A stretch of DNA of 64,000 nt from Mucilaginibacter daejeonensis (GTDB taxonomy: Bacteria > Bacteroidota > Bacteroidia > Sphingobacteriales > Sphingobacteriaceae): positions 4,650,001 to 4,714,000 of the forward strand of contig NZ_CP086068.1 in the NCBI RefSeq assembly GCF_020783335.1, written 5' to 3'. A program made the translations under genes and the position numbers. The notes below the pieces were generated by a model. It was not told the origin of the DNA. It saw only the letters and a program-made list of their open reading frames with translations, and did not search any database. Below, piece after piece: positions 46,312-55,930 of the stretch. Position 1 is the stretch's first letter. Every line of letters begins with the position of its first letter.

Positions 46312-47232
46312 TTACGCTCTTGTATCGTTACCGTTATAAATGCTCAGGTAACTATCATAGCGTGATGGCTCGATCTCGCCGTTCTCTAATGCCTCCAATA
46401 CGGCACAGCCCGGCTCGTTGATGTGGCGGCAGTTGTTGAAGCGGCAATCGTGCATGCGCTCACGCATCTCGGGAAAGAAATGGCTAAGCTCCTGTTGCTC
46501 GATGTCGATCACGCCCAACTCACGTATGCCCGGTGTATCAATGATGTCGCCGCCACCTGGTAGGTCGTACATCTCGGCAAAGGTGGTTGTATGCATCCCC
46601 TTATCGCTCCACTCCGATATTTCGGTGGTACGGAGTTGCAGGTCAGGTAATATAGCGTTCATCAGGCTTGATTTGCCTACCCCCGAGTGCCCGGAGAACA
46701 AGGTCATTTTGTCCTTAAGCTTAGCTTTCAATTCGGGGATGTTGGTACCCATAAGGGCCGATACCTCATAGCAGGGATAACCGATGCTTTCATAAATGCT
46801 CTTATACTCGGCCAATATCTCCAAGCCCTCGTCGCTGAACATGTCGAGCTTGTTGAAGACCAGCGCGGCAGGAATATCATAGGCTTCGGCGGTCACCAAA
46901 AAGCGGTCGATAAAACCCAGCGAGGTGCGGGGTGATGCCAGCGTGACCACCAGGTAAGCCTGATCCATATTGGCAGCAATGATCTGTGCTTGTTTACTCA
47001 GATTGATGGACCGGCGGATAATATAGTTCTTACGCTCATGTAGTTTGGTGATCACTCCCTGATCAGAGTTGGGTTCCATCTCCATATCCACCCGGTCGCC
47101 CACGGCAACCGGGTTAGTGGTGGTAAGCCCCTTGATGCGGAACTTACCTTTAATTCGGCAATCATAACGTTTGCCACCAGGCGTGCGCACCTGATACCAG
47201 CTTCCTGTCGACTTAGTTACGATACCCTGCAT
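46312..47232 (-). CDS. rsgA: Ribosome small-subunit-dependent GTPase A
   Basis: Circularly permuted GTPase of 306 residues that helps mature the 30S subunit. Order: N-terminal OB fold (about 1-70), G4 motif NKLD near 120, then G1 GHSGVGKSSLMN, G3 DTPGI, and the C-terminal zinc knuckle CRFNNCRHINEPGC. Monocistronic on the minus strand, divergent from the thr operon. Confidence 0.96.
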   Translation of the reverse strand: MQGIVTKSTGSWYQVRTPGGKRYDCRIKGKFRIKGLTTTNPVAVGDRVDMEMEPNSDQGVITKLHERKNYIIRRSINLSKQAQIIAANMDQAYLVVTLASPRTSLGFIDRFLVTAEAYDIPAALVFNKLDMFSDEGLEILAEYKSIYESIGYPCYEVSALMGTNIPELKAKLKDKMTLFSGHSGVGKSSLMNAILPDLQLRTTEISEWSDKGMHTTTFAEMYDLPGGGDIIDTPGIRELGVIDIEQQELSHFFPEMRERMHDCRFNNCRHINEPGCAVLEALENGEIEPSRYDSYLSIYNGNDTRA

Positions 47233-47416
47233 AAGCTGTCAAAGTTAAAATTTTATCGGTTCACCACTTATATCAATATACATAACAACCTCAGCTGGAA
47301 AATGCGTAATGAAGCACCAAATAAAATCTTCTTTTTTGGCGTTTTTTAAAATTTAATTTGCAATTGCCAATTTTAAGCCCTTAATTTACGGTCGTAAGCA
47401 AAAGGCATACAAGCAC

Positions 47417-47482
47417 ATGATATTTAACAGCACCATTATTACTACAATTATTACCACCGGCAGTGTGTCAGGAGGAAGGTAA
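47417..47482 (+). CDS. thrL: Threonine operon leader peptide (21 aa)
   Basis: Short ORF of 21 codons beginning MIFNSTIITTIITTGS, with 5 Thr and 5 Ile, 8 of them in the run TIITTIITT (codons 6-14). The ORF ends in Gly-Gly-Arg-stop; its last coding bases are AGGAGGAAGG (47470-47479), followed by TAA. It lies about 80 nt before thrA. The pattern parallels the thrL of E. coli: ribosomes stalling at Thr/Ile codons when charged tRNA is scarce would expose AGGAGGAAGG. A TTTG at 47357-47360 with TTAATTTA 20 nt downstream is a weak promoter candidate. No protein function is expected. Confidence 0.9.
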   Translation: MIFNSTIITTIITTGSVSGGR

Positions 47483-47555
47483 TTGTATGGTGCATCGAGC
47501 ATAAAAGAACCAACAAAAGCGCCTTCCTCCTCAAGGGGAAGGCGCTTTTGTTTTA
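47470..47555 (+). promoter_or_regulatory. thr attenuator: antiterminator and terminator
   Basis: AGGAGGAAGG (47470-47479) is the exact complement of CCTTCCTCCT (47522-47531). The terminator stem is a perfect 16-bp hairpin, AACAAAAGCGCCTTCC (47512-47527) with GGAAGGCGCTTTTGTT (47537-47552), followed by TT. The first pairing uses bases from the terminator's 5' arm and loop, so the two structures exclude each other. A ribosome reaching the leader stop codon covers the first element and allows termination; a ribosome stalled on Thr/Ile codons frees it and allows readthrough into thrA. Confidence 0.9.
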
Positions 47556-47565
47556 TAACAAGAAA

Positions 47566-50016
47566 ATGAAAGTTTTAAAATTCGGAGGAACATCGGTAGG
47601 TACGGCACAAAGCATCAAGGCCGTGATGGACATTGTTGAACAGGAACATCAGGCCAACCCAAGCCTGGTGGTAGTACTATCGGCCATGAGCGGGGTGACC
47701 AACCTGCTGGTGGATATGGCCGAACGTGCCGCAGCCGGTAACGATTTCTCGAAACATCTGGCCGCGCTCGAGATCCGCCATTTTGAAGTAGTAAAGCAAT
47801 TACTTGATATTCCGCAGCAAAACCCGGTATATACCCGCTTAAAGATCTACTTTAACCAACTGGAGGATCTGCTGCAAGGGGTGCTGGTACTGCGCGAGCT
47901 TACCCCTAAAACGCGTGACCTGATCCTAAGCTACGGTGAGCGTTGCTCGACCCTGTTGATCAGCCGCATGGCGCTTCAGCATTTTGAAGGTGCCGTTTAT
48001 GTGGATGCCAGCGAGGTAGTGAAGACCGATAGTAACTTTGGCCAAGCCCGCGTGAACACCGACCTGACCGACCTGCTGATCCGCGGCCTGGCCAGCGAGA
48101 ACGAAGGCAAGGTACTGTTCGTGACCGGTTTTATCTCGAGCAACGAGGCAGGCCAGGTGACCACCTTAGGCCGTGGTGGTAGCGACTATACCGCAGCCAT
48201 ATTCGCGTCGGCCCTGGGTGCCGAAGAGATCCAGATCTGGACCGATGTGAACGGCATGATGACCGCCGACCCGCGCATCGTTAAAAAAGCTTTCTCCCTT
48301 TCCGAACTGACCTATACCGAGGCCATGGAGCTATCTTATTTTGGCGCCAAGGTGATCTACCCACCTACCATGACCCCGGCCTTTTTAAAGCGCATCCCGA
48401 TCGTGATCAAGAACACTTTTGATCCGGCCTTTGGGGGCACCGTTATCCGTCATGATTGTAATGAGAACGGGTTACCGATCAAAGGGATATCCTCTATCGA
48501 TAAGATCAGCCTGATCAACCTGCAGGGTAGCGGCATGGTGGGTAAAGCAGGCTTTAGCGGTCGCTTGTTCTCCTTGCTGGCCCGTGAGCGTATCAACGTG
48601 ATGCTGATCACCCAGTCATCATCTGAGCACAGCATCACCTTTGCCGTACAACCGGCCGATGCCGAACGTGCCTGCAAACTGATGGAGCAAGAATTTGAAC
48701 TGGAACTGGTAGCCCAAAAACTGGATACCCCGGTGATCGAGCGCGACCTTTCGGTACTGGCCATCGTAGGCGAGAACATGCGCCATACGCCGGGTATGTC
48801 GGGCCGTTTGTTCCACGCGTTGGGCCGTAACGGTATCAACGTACGGGCTATCGCGCAGGGCTCGTCAGAGTATAATATCTCGGTGATCATATCGGCCCAT
48901 GATCTGGGTAAGGCTGTTAACGCCGTGCACGATGCGTTCTTTGTAGAATTCAACAAAACCTTGAACGTGTTCTGCCTGGGTACAGGAAACATCGGTAAAA
49001 CGCTTTTTGCTCAACTGCAACAACACAGCGAGTACCTGGCCAAACAGCTCAGCATACAAGTGCGTATAGCCGGCATCAGCAACACCCGCAAAATGCGTTT
49101 CAGCGTTGACGGATTGAAACTGGACGACTGGGAACAAGACCTCGACGCTTATGGCGAACCGGCAGACCTCTCTGCATTTGTGGCCCGTATGAAGGAAATG
49201 AACATGCCGAACGCCGTGTTCGTTGACAATACCGCCAGCGCACAGCCGGTGGCATTTTATGAGGAGATCTTCAAGTCGACCATATCCATCGTGACCTGCA
49301 ACAAGATCGGCAACTCGGCCTCATACAGCCAGTACGAGACCTTCCGTGATACTGCACGCAAACATGGGGTCGATTTCTTTTATGAGACCAACGTAGGTGC
49401 AGGCTTGCCGATCATCCGCACGCTGAAAGATCTGATGGTAAGTGGCGACCGCGTTCAAAAGATCGAGGCCATATTATCGGGCACTATATCGTTCATCTTC
49501 AACAACTTTAAAGGCGATGCCAACTTTCATGATGTGGTGAAGACCGCTCAGGATAAAGGCTATACCGAACCTGATCCACGCGACGATCTGAGCGGTAAGG
49601 ACTTTATGCGTAAGATCCTGATCCTGGCACGTGATGCCGGCCATCAAATGGAGGCCGAGGATGTACAGATCGAGAGCATATTACCGAAAGCTTGTTTGGA
49701 AGCCAAAACGGTAGCTGAGTTCTATGCATCATTGAAGGCTGAGGAAGCCCACTTTAACAACCTGAAGCAACAGGCCGAAAGCGCCGGCAAAGTGCTGCGT
49801 TATGTAGGTCAGCTGTACGAAGGTAAGGCCTCGATCACCCTGCAAATGGTGGGCGAAGACCATCCTTTCTATAGCATGTCAGGCGCCGATAACGTGATCG
49901 CGTTCACTACCGATCGTTACAAGGACCGCCCGATGGTAGTAAAAGGCCCTGGTGCAGGTGCCGAGGTGACCGCCGCGGGTGTATTTGCCGACCTGATCAA
50001 CGTGGGTGCTAATTAA
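47566..50016 (+). CDS. thrA: Bifunctional aspartate kinase / homoserine dehydrogenase
   Basis: Fused enzyme of 816 residues catalysing the first and third steps from aspartate to homoserine, used for Thr, Met and Ile. The start at 47566 (MKVLKFGGTSVG) is chosen over an upstream TTG inside the terminator region. Aspartokinase domain 1 to about 290 (LGRGGSDYTAAIFASALGAE), two ACT regulatory segments about 310-455 (GSGMVGKAGFSGRLFSLLA), and homoserine dehydrogenase about 460-816 with NAD(P) motif CLGTGNIGKTLFAQL. The ACT domains probably give allosteric control by threonine. First gene of thrABC behind a Thr/Ile attenuator. Confidence 0.97.
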   Translation: MKVLKFGGTSVGTAQSIKAVMDIVEQEHQANPSLVVVLSAMSGVTNLLVDMAERAAAGNDFSKHLAALEIRHFEVVKQLLDIPQQNPVYTRLKIYFNQLEDLLQGVLVLRELTPKTRDLILSYGERCSTLLISRMALQHFEGAVYVDASEVVKTDSNFGQARVNTDLTDLLIRGLASENEGKVLFVTGFISSNEAGQVTTLGRGGSDYTAAIFASALGAEEIQIWTDVNGMMTADPRIVKKAFSLSELTYTEAMELSYFGAKVIYPPTMTPAFLKRIPIVIKNTFDPAFGGTVIRHDCNENGLPIKGISSIDKISLINLQGSGMVGKAGFSGRLFSLLARERINVMLITQSSSEHSITFAVQPADAERACKLMEQEFELELVAQKLDTPVIERDLSVLAIVGENMRHTPGMSGRLFHALGRNGINVRAIAQGSSEYNISVIISAHDLGKAVNAVHDAFFVEFNKTLNVFCLGTGNIGKTLFAQLQQHSEYLAKQLSIQVRIAGISNTRKMRFSVDGLKLDDWEQDLDAYGEPADLSAFVARMKEMNMPNAVFVDNTASAQPVAFYEEIFKSTISIVTCNKIGNSASYSQYETFRDTARKHGVDFFYETNVGAGLPIIRTLKDLMVSGDRVQKIEAILSGTISFIFNNFKGDANFHDVVKTAQDKGYTEPDPRDDLSGKDFMRKILILARDAGHQMEAEDVQIESILPKACLEAKTVAEFYASLKAEEAHFNNLKQQAESAGKVLRYVGQLYEGKASITLQMVGEDHPFYSMSGADNVIAFTTDRYKDRPMVVKGPGAGAEVTAAGVFADLINVGAN

Positions 50017-50066
50017 GAATTTAGAAACAAGAGCCAGGAAACAAGAGAGGCTCTTAAGTAATCACA

Positions 50067-51074
50067 ATGGAACAAGAGATAGAAGCAGCAATGCCAGTTC
50101 AAGATACAATTAACGATAGACCTGCACACAACCTCCCACCGGTAGGCACCCAGATCAGAGTATTTGCCCCGGCCACGGTAGCCAATGTAGTGTGCGGGTT
50201 CGATGTGCTGGGCTTTGCCGTCAATGAACCGGGCGATGAGGTGATCATGCGCGTTACCGAGACCCCGGGCATTACCATCAGCAAGATCACCGGCGATAAT
50301 GGTCGCCTGCCCTTAGCACCCGAAAAAAACACCGTAAGCGTAAGCGTACAGGCTTACCTGGAAAGCATTGGCCGTACAGATATCGGCCTGGATATCGAGC
50401 TGCACAAGAAGATGCCGATCGGCAGCGGATTGGGAAGCAGCTCAGCCAGTACAGTGGCCGGTTTGTTCGCCATCAAAAATTTGATGGGCGATGATACCGA
50501 CGTGGCCAAACTATTACCCTTTGCTATGAAAGGCGAGGAGATGGCCTGCGGTCATGGTCATGCCGATAACGTAGCCCCGGCCTTGTTAGGCGGGTTTGTA
50601 TTGATCCGCAGCTACGAGCCGTTGGACGTGATCAGGCTGCCACACCCTAAAGACCTGCATTGCGCCATCGTATTCCCTGATGTGGATGTACCAACGCGCG
50701 AAGCCCGCCAGATCATTCGTACCAAGATCAATATGAAGGATGCCGTTACCCAATGGGGCAACATAGCCGGATTGGTGAGCGGACTGTACACGCAAGATAT
50801 TGACCTGATCGGCCGCAGCATGCAGGACGTGCTGGTGGAGCCGGTTAGATCGATACTGATCCCTGATTTTTACAAGATGCGCGAACTGGCCATGGAGGCC
50901 GGTGCAGTAAGTTTTGGCATATCGGGTTCGGGTCCGTCAGTATTCGCCTTTACACGCGATGAAGAGACCGCTAAACGCATTAACCAGATCTTACAGCAGC
51001 ATTTGACCAGCCTAAAGATCAACTCATACGCATACACGTCGACCATTAACGATGCTGGTCCGCGGGTGTTGTAA
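50067..51074 (+). CDS. thrB: Homoserine kinase
   Basis: GHMP-family kinase of 335 residues phosphorylating homoserine. The N-terminal 25 residues are an extension before RVFAPATVANVVCGFDVLGF. The ATP-binding motif is PIGSGLGSSSAS and the third motif is VSFGISGSGPSVFAFT. The start at 50067 follows a repeat and hairpin of unknown role. Second gene of the threonine operon. Confidence 0.96.
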   Translation: MEQEIEAAMPVQDTINDRPAHNLPPVGTQIRVFAPATVANVVCGFDVLGFAVNEPGDEVIMRVTETPGITISKITGDNGRLPLAPEKNTVSVSVQAYLESIGRTDIGLDIELHKKMPIGSGLGSSSASTVAGLFAIKNLMGDDTDVAKLLPFAMKGEEMACGHGHADNVAPALLGGFVLIRSYEPLDVIRLPHPKDLHCAIVFPDVDVPTREARQIIRTKINMKDAVTQWGNIAGLVSGLYTQDIDLIGRSMQDVLVEPVRSILIPDFYKMRELAMEAGAVSFGISGSGPSVFAFTRDEETAKRINQILQQHLTSLKINSYAYTSTINDAGPRVL

Positions 51075-51164
51075 ACGGAATTAAGAAGATCTTGGCATAC
51101 GAATGTCGAGGGACTTTGTATATAAATGGAAATCAGCCTGTAACAGGCGCTCTAATAATCAAGA

Positions 51165-52469
51165 ATGAAACTCTACAGTACCAATAACGATACTAACCAA
51201 GTAAGCTTTGAAGATGCCGTATTCAACAGCATGCCGCAGGATAAAGGCCTGTATATGCCGTTGTCGATCCCACGCCTGCCTGATAGCTTTTTTGAGCAGT
51301 TACCTAACTATACCCTCCCACAACTGGCCTTTGAGGTATCGAAGCATTTGTTGAGCGATGCTATTCCAGAAACTGACCTGAAGGCACTGATCGATGATGC
51401 CGTGAACTTTGATGCTCCTGCCGTTAAACTGGATGAAGATGTTTACGTGCTGGAGTTATTCCACGGGCCATCACTGGCGTTCAAGGATTTTGGCGCCCGG
51501 TTCATGAGCCGCGTAATGAGCTACTTCTTACGCGAAGGCCAAAAGCAATTGGATGTGCTGGTAGCTACTTCGGGCGATACCGGCGGTGCCGTTGCCTTGG
51601 GTTTTTTAGGCGTGCCCAACACGCGCGTTACCATCCTTTATCCTAAAGGCAAAGTAAGCGACATCCAGGAACTGCAACTTACCACCAACGGGCAAAACAT
51701 CCGTGCCGTGCAGATCGAGGGTACCTTTGATGACTGCCAGGCCCTGGTTAAACAAGCGTTCGTAGATGCTGAGTTGAATGAGCAGTTCCGCCTAACATCA
51801 GCGAACTCGATCAACATTGCCCGGTTGATCCCGCAAACCTTCTATTATTTTAATGCCTATGCACAACTGCTCCGCGAAGGCAAAAAGGATGTAGCATTCT
51901 GCGTACCGAGCGGCAACTTCGGTAACATAGGCGCCGGCCTGCTGGCCTGGAAGATGGGCTTACCGGTAAAGCAGTTTATTGCCGCTACCAACGCTAATGA
52001 TACCGTGCCGCAATATTTTAAAACAGGTATATACGAACCTAAGCCATCGGTACAGACACTTTCGAACGCTATGGACGTAGGCAACCCAAGCAATTGGGCA
52101 CGTATAGCCAACTTATTCAAAGATGACGCTGAGGCGCTTAAAAAGTTAGTGGTGAGCTATAGCTATACCGACGAGCAAACCCGCACGGCTATATCAGAAG
52201 TATTTGACAGATATAATTATGTGGTTTGTCCGCATACGGCCATCGCCTGGAAAGCACTTACCGAGTGGCAACAAGAGCATCCGAACGTTTCAGGTGTTTT
52301 CCTGTCTACCGCGCACCCATGCAAGTTCCCAGATGTGTTCCCGGCCAACATAGCGGCTGCCATCAAAGTGCCCGAGCAGATGAAAGAATTGGAGCAACGC
52401 AAGCGACAAGCCACCACACTGGATAAGAATTTTGATAGCTTCAAAGCTTACCTGATCAAGCAAGCATAG
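51165..52469 (+). CDS. thrC: Threonine synthase
   Basis: PLP enzyme of 434 residues forming threonine from phosphohomoserine, last step of the pathway. The PLP-binding Lys lies in HGPSLAFKDFGARFM; ATSGDTGGAVALGF binds the phosphate of the cofactor. The N-terminal domain starts MKLYSTNNDTNQVSFEDAV. Third gene of thrABC, 90 nt after thrB, with a terminator downstream. Confidence 0.97.
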   Translation: MKLYSTNNDTNQVSFEDAVFNSMPQDKGLYMPLSIPRLPDSFFEQLPNYTLPQLAFEVSKHLLSDAIPETDLKALIDDAVNFDAPAVKLDEDVYVLELFHGPSLAFKDFGARFMSRVMSYFLREGQKQLDVLVATSGDTGGAVALGFLGVPNTRVTILYPKGKVSDIQELQLTTNGQNIRAVQIEGTFDDCQALVKQAFVDAELNEQFRLTSANSINIARLIPQTFYYFNAYAQLLREGKKDVAFCVPSGNFGNIGAGLLAWKMGLPVKQFIAATNANDTVPQYFKTGIYEPKPSVQTLSNAMDVGNPSNWARIANLFKDDAEALKKLVVSYSYTDEQTRTAISEVFDRYNYVVCPHTAIAWKALTEWQQEHPNVSGVFLSTAHPCKFPDVFPANIAAAIKVPEQMKELEQRKRQATTLDKNFDSFKAYLIKQA

Positions 52470-52475
52470 ATATAT

Positions 52476-52502
52476 AGGAGGTCACTTAAAAGGCCTCCTT
52501 TC
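52476..52502 (+). terminator. Terminator downstream of thrC
   Basis: 8-bp hairpin AGGAGGTC / GGCCTCCT (one G-T pair) ending in TTTCTT, a few nt after the thrC stop. Confidence 0.7.
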
Positions 52503-52769
52503 TTATTGCCTTCCTCTTTGAATAACAGCGGCGACAATGGTCATGATCAAGCCTATGCCAAAAGCCACCAGCACATCAATAATGAAGTTCTGCAGGTTAA
52601 AAGATACTACACTACCAATACCTGCCCAACTACTGTAACTACCAGAACCGTAGAACACTTTGGGAAAACCTATTGCTGTAGTGCTCGTTTGGTTGAATAC
52701 TACCGAGAAGATGCTCAAACCCATAAAAGACACCAGCGTCCAGAAAAGTATTTGTTTGATCGCGTTCAT
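52503..52769 (-). CDS. Small integral membrane protein
   Basis: Protein of 88 residues from the Met at 52769 (MNAIKQILFW); a start seven codons upstream is equally possible. Two membrane helices (about 6-24 and 57-81) are separated by a polar Ser/Gly/Tyr-rich loop (FYGSGSYSSWAGIG). It ends in a basic tail RGRQ. It is convergent with thrC. No family recognised. Confidence 0.6.
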   Translation of the reverse strand: MNAIKQILFWTLVSFMGLSIFSVVFNQTSTTAIGFPKVFYGSGSYSSWAGIGSVVSFNLQNFIIDVLVAFGIGLIMTIVAAVIQRGRQ

Positions 52770-52809
52770 TTGTTGGTAAGCTAATATCACCGATCGTGGG
52801 CAAATAAAA

Positions 52810-52836
52810 AAGGGGCTGCATGTTATGCAACCCCTT
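52810..52836 (-). terminator. Terminator downstream of infB
   Basis: 12-bp hairpin AAGGGGCTGCAT / ATGCAACCCCTT with one mismatch and a 3-nt loop. On the minus strand it is followed by a T-run. 20 nt after the infB stop. Confidence 0.82.
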
Positions 52837-52856
52837 GATATCTTGCTAAGCTTAGC

Positions 52857-55800
52857 CTAAGCTAATTTGCGTTTAACCTCTACGTTCTCGTAAGCTTCAA
52901 CGATGTCGCCTACTTCGATGTTGTTGAAGTTCTGGATGTTCAAACCGCACTCGTAGCCTTGTTTCACTTCTTTTACGTCATCTTTATAACGTTTCAGTGA
53001 GGCCAGTTCGCCAGTGTAGATCACCACACCTTCGCGAATGATACGGATCTTGCTGTTACGGGTGATCGTACCATCCAATACCATACAGCCGGCAATGGTG
53101 CCCACCTTGCTGATCTTGAAGGTCTCACGGATCTCCACGTTAGCCACGATCTTCTCTTCAAAGGTAGGCGCAAGCATACCTTCCATAGCGGTCTTGATCT
53201 CGTTGATGGCGTCGTAAATGATCGAGTACAGGCGAATATCGATCTGCTCCTGCTCGGCCAGTTTGCGGGCACTTCCTGATGGGCGTACCTGGAAACCGAT
53301 GATGATCGCATCTGAGGCCGAGGCCAGCAATACATCCGATTCAGAGATCTGACCTACACCTTTAGAGATGATGTTCACCTGGATCTGATCGGTAGACAGT
53401 TTCAGCAATGAATCTGACAACGCCTCGATAGAACCGTCCACGTCACCTTTAACGATGATATTAAGCTCTTTAAAGTTACCGATTGCCAAACGACGACCGA
53501 TCTCATCAAGGGTAATGTGTTTCTGTGTACGTAAACCTTGCTCACGTTGTAATTGCAAACGTTTGTTGGCAATATCACGTGCCTCGGTCTCACTTTCCAG
53601 CGCGTTGAAACGGTCGCCCGCTGTAGGTGCGCCTTGCATACCCAACACCTGTACCGGTGTGCTTGGGCCAGCTTCATTCACACGTGCACCACGCTCGTTA
53701 GTTAACGCCTTAACACGGCCGCTATAGCTACCGGCCAATATAGGGTCACCAACACGTAGCGTACCTGCTTGTACCAGTACAGTGGTCACGATACCGCGGC
53801 CTTTATCTAAGGCTGCCTCGATAACCGTACCTACGGCACGTTTGTTAGGATTGGCTTTCAGCTCCAGTAATTCGGCCTCAAGCAATACTTTCTCTAACAG
53901 CAGGTTAACGTTCAAGCCTGTTTTGGCCGATATCTCTTGCGATTGGTATTTACCACCCCACTCTTCCACCAAAATGTTCATGGCAGATAACTGCTCACGT
54001 ACCTTATCGGCATTAGCTCCAGGTTTATCGATCTTGTTGTAGGCAAAGATGATCGGCACGTTAGCTGCCTGCGCATGGTTGATAGCCTCACGCGTTTGCG
54101 GCATCACGCTATCATCCGCTGCGATTACAATGATCACGATATCTGTCACCTGGGCACCACGTGCACGCATGGCGGTGAACGCCTCGTGACCCGGTGTATC
54201 CAGGAAAGTAACTTTACGTTTATCTTCAAGCGTGACCTCGTAAGCACCGATGTGCTGGGTGATACCACCCGCCTCACCGCCGATCACGTTGGTCTTGCGT
54301 ATAAAGTCAAGCAATGAGGTCTTACCGTGGTCAACGTGACCCATGATGGTCACGATAGGTGCACGTGGGATCAGTGATTCCGGTGCATCCTCTTCCTCAA
54401 TGTTGATCTCTTCTTCGTCAGGTTTAACGAACTCGATCTGATAACCGAACTCGTCTGCCACGATGCTCAGGGTCTCGGCATCCAAACGTTGGTTGATGGA
54501 TACGAACATACCCAAGCTCATACAGGTAGAGATGATCTGCGTTACCGATACGTCCATTAACGAGGCCAGCTCGTTAGCGGTAACGAATTCGGTCACCTTC
54601 AGTACTCTTGACTGCAGTTCTTGTTCCAATGCTGCTTCCTCAGCCGATGCAGCCACATCATCACGTTTTTGACGACGGAATTTAGCACGTTGAGCGAACT
54701 TACCTGATTTACCGGCACCGCTCAAACGAGCAAGTGTTGCCTTGATCTGGTCTTGTATCTCTTTTTCTGTAGGTTCTTCTTTAGGGGCACCAGGCGCAGC
54801 GTTACGATTACCAAAGCCTGGGCGATTGCCACCCGGTCCACCCGGACGGTTGCCAAAACCTGGACGGTTGCCGCCTTGTTGGAAACCCGGACGGTTGCCA
54901 CCTTGCTGATTGCCTCCTTGTTGATTGCCACCTTGGCCTTGCTGGAAGTTGCCACCCTGACCCGGACCATTCTCTTTACGCTTACGTTTGCGCTTTTGAT
55001 CGGCACTGTTAGGGTTAGATGATGAGGCAACTGGTCCGCCACGGCGGTTGTTCTCTACCGGCAACTGGATCTTACCGATCACCTTTGGCCCGGTAAGGCG
55101 TTCGGCATTGGCACGGATCACACTGTTCTCGCCACCTTCTTCGGCAGGAGGAGTGGTAGGTGTGGCAGGTGTTGCCGGAGCAGCAGGAGTTGTAGCAGCG
55201 GCCGGTTTAGCAGGCTCGGCCGCATCAGGGGCGGCAGGAGCTTGTGCAGCTGGAGCGGCAGGCTCTTTTGCTACTGGTACAGCAGGCTCTGTTCTCACAA
55301 CAGGCGCTTCCGGTGCTGGTGCCGCGGCAGGGGCTGCAGGCTTAGAGGCAGGTGCAGCAGCCGCAAGCTCAGGTTTAGCCTCTGGGGCAGGCGCTGATGC
55401 CGAAGCAGCAGGCGCTTCCACTTTAGGCTCAGCCTTGGCAGCCGGCTTGTTCAAATTGTCAAGATCGATCTTGCCGATCACTTTCACACCCGGTAATGAA
55501 CCGTCTGTGCGCTCCTGTGGCTTCTCAGCCTCCTTAGGTTTTGGCGCAGGTGCGAAGTTGCCCGCATTTTTGATCAGGATCTCGTCCTTTTCAAAATCTT
55601 TGGGGCGCTGTTCGGTCGGCTTATCCGGAGTGGCAGCAGGCTCTGTACGGCGTATCTGTCCGATGTTGATCTGCTTGGCCTCTTCCTTCACGATCTTGTC
55701 GGCAGCAAATTGCTTTACCAATGTGCTGTACATTTCACCGTTCAGCACTGAGTTAGGGTTCTTGTCGACCTTGTAGCCTTTGCCAGCCAAAAAATCAACA

Positions 55801-55868
55801 ATGGTGCCCATACCAATGTTAAGCTCTTTTACTGCTTTGATCAGTTTTATACTCTTGTCTTCTGACAT
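52857..55868 (-). CDS. infB: Translation initiation factor IF-2
   Basis: IF-2 of 1003 residues, placing fMet-tRNA on the 30S subunit with GTP. The first 60 residues are an IF2_N-type helical domain (KAVKELNIGMGTIVDFLAGK). A long Ala/Pro-rich region (about 130-240) and a Gly/Asn/Gln-rich repeat region (about 295-360, units like GGNRPGF) follow, a disordered linker of variable composition. The GTPase has GHVDHGKTSLLDF, DTPGHEAF and NKID. C-terminal domains include FQVRPSGSARKLAEQEQID. Third gene of rimP-nusA-infB. Confidence 0.97.
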   Translation of the reverse strand: MSEDKSIKLIKAVKELNIGMGTIVDFLAGKGYKVDKNPNSVLNGEMYSTLVKQFAADKIVKEEAKQINIGQIRRTEPAATPDKPTEQRPKDFEKDEILIKNAGNFAPAPKPKEAEKPQERTDGSLPGVKVIGKIDLDNLNKPAAKAEPKVEAPAASASAPAPEAKPELAAAAPASKPAAPAAAPAPEAPVVRTEPAVPVAKEPAAPAAQAPAAPDAAEPAKPAAATTPAAPATPATPTTPPAEEGGENSVIRANAERLTGPKVIGKIQLPVENNRRGGPVASSSNPNSADQKRKRKRKENGPGQGGNFQQGQGGNQQGGNQQGGNRPGFQQGGNRPGFGNRPGGPGGNRPGFGNRNAAPGAPKEEPTEKEIQDQIKATLARLSGAGKSGKFAQRAKFRRQKRDDVAASAEEAALEQELQSRVLKVTEFVTANELASLMDVSVTQIISTCMSLGMFVSINQRLDAETLSIVADEFGYQIEFVKPDEEEINIEEEDAPESLIPRAPIVTIMGHVDHGKTSLLDFIRKTNVIGGEAGGITQHIGAYEVTLEDKRKVTFLDTPGHEAFTAMRARGAQVTDIVIIVIAADDSVMPQTREAINHAQAANVPIIFAYNKIDKPGANADKVREQLSAMNILVEEWGGKYQSQEISAKTGLNVNLLLEKVLLEAELLELKANPNKRAVGTVIEAALDKGRGIVTTVLVQAGTLRVGDPILAGSYSGRVKALTNERGARVNEAGPSTPVQVLGMQGAPTAGDRFNALESETEARDIANKRLQLQREQGLRTQKHITLDEIGRRLAIGNFKELNIIVKGDVDGSIEALSDSLLKLSTDQIQVNIISKGVGQISESDVLLASASDAIIIGFQVRPSGSARKLAEQEQIDIRLYSIIYDAINEIKTAMEGMLAPTFEEKIVANVEIRETFKISKVGTIAGCMVLDGTITRNSKIRIIREGVVIYTGELASLKRYKDDVKEVKQGYECGLNIQNFNNIEVGDIVEAYENVEVKRKLA

Positions 55869-55930
55869 TTAATAATTCTTTCTCTGCTTATTATATGCAA
55901 ATTTACTATTTTTTATTGGCATATCAGATG

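Noticed and set aside
47488..47505. Tiny ATG-initiated ORF after the thr leader (5 codons) following AGGAGGAAGG as a Shine-Dalgarno
   Set aside because: AGGAGGAAGG is better explained as the antiterminator arm; Bacteroidota rarely depend on strong Shine-Dalgarno sites.
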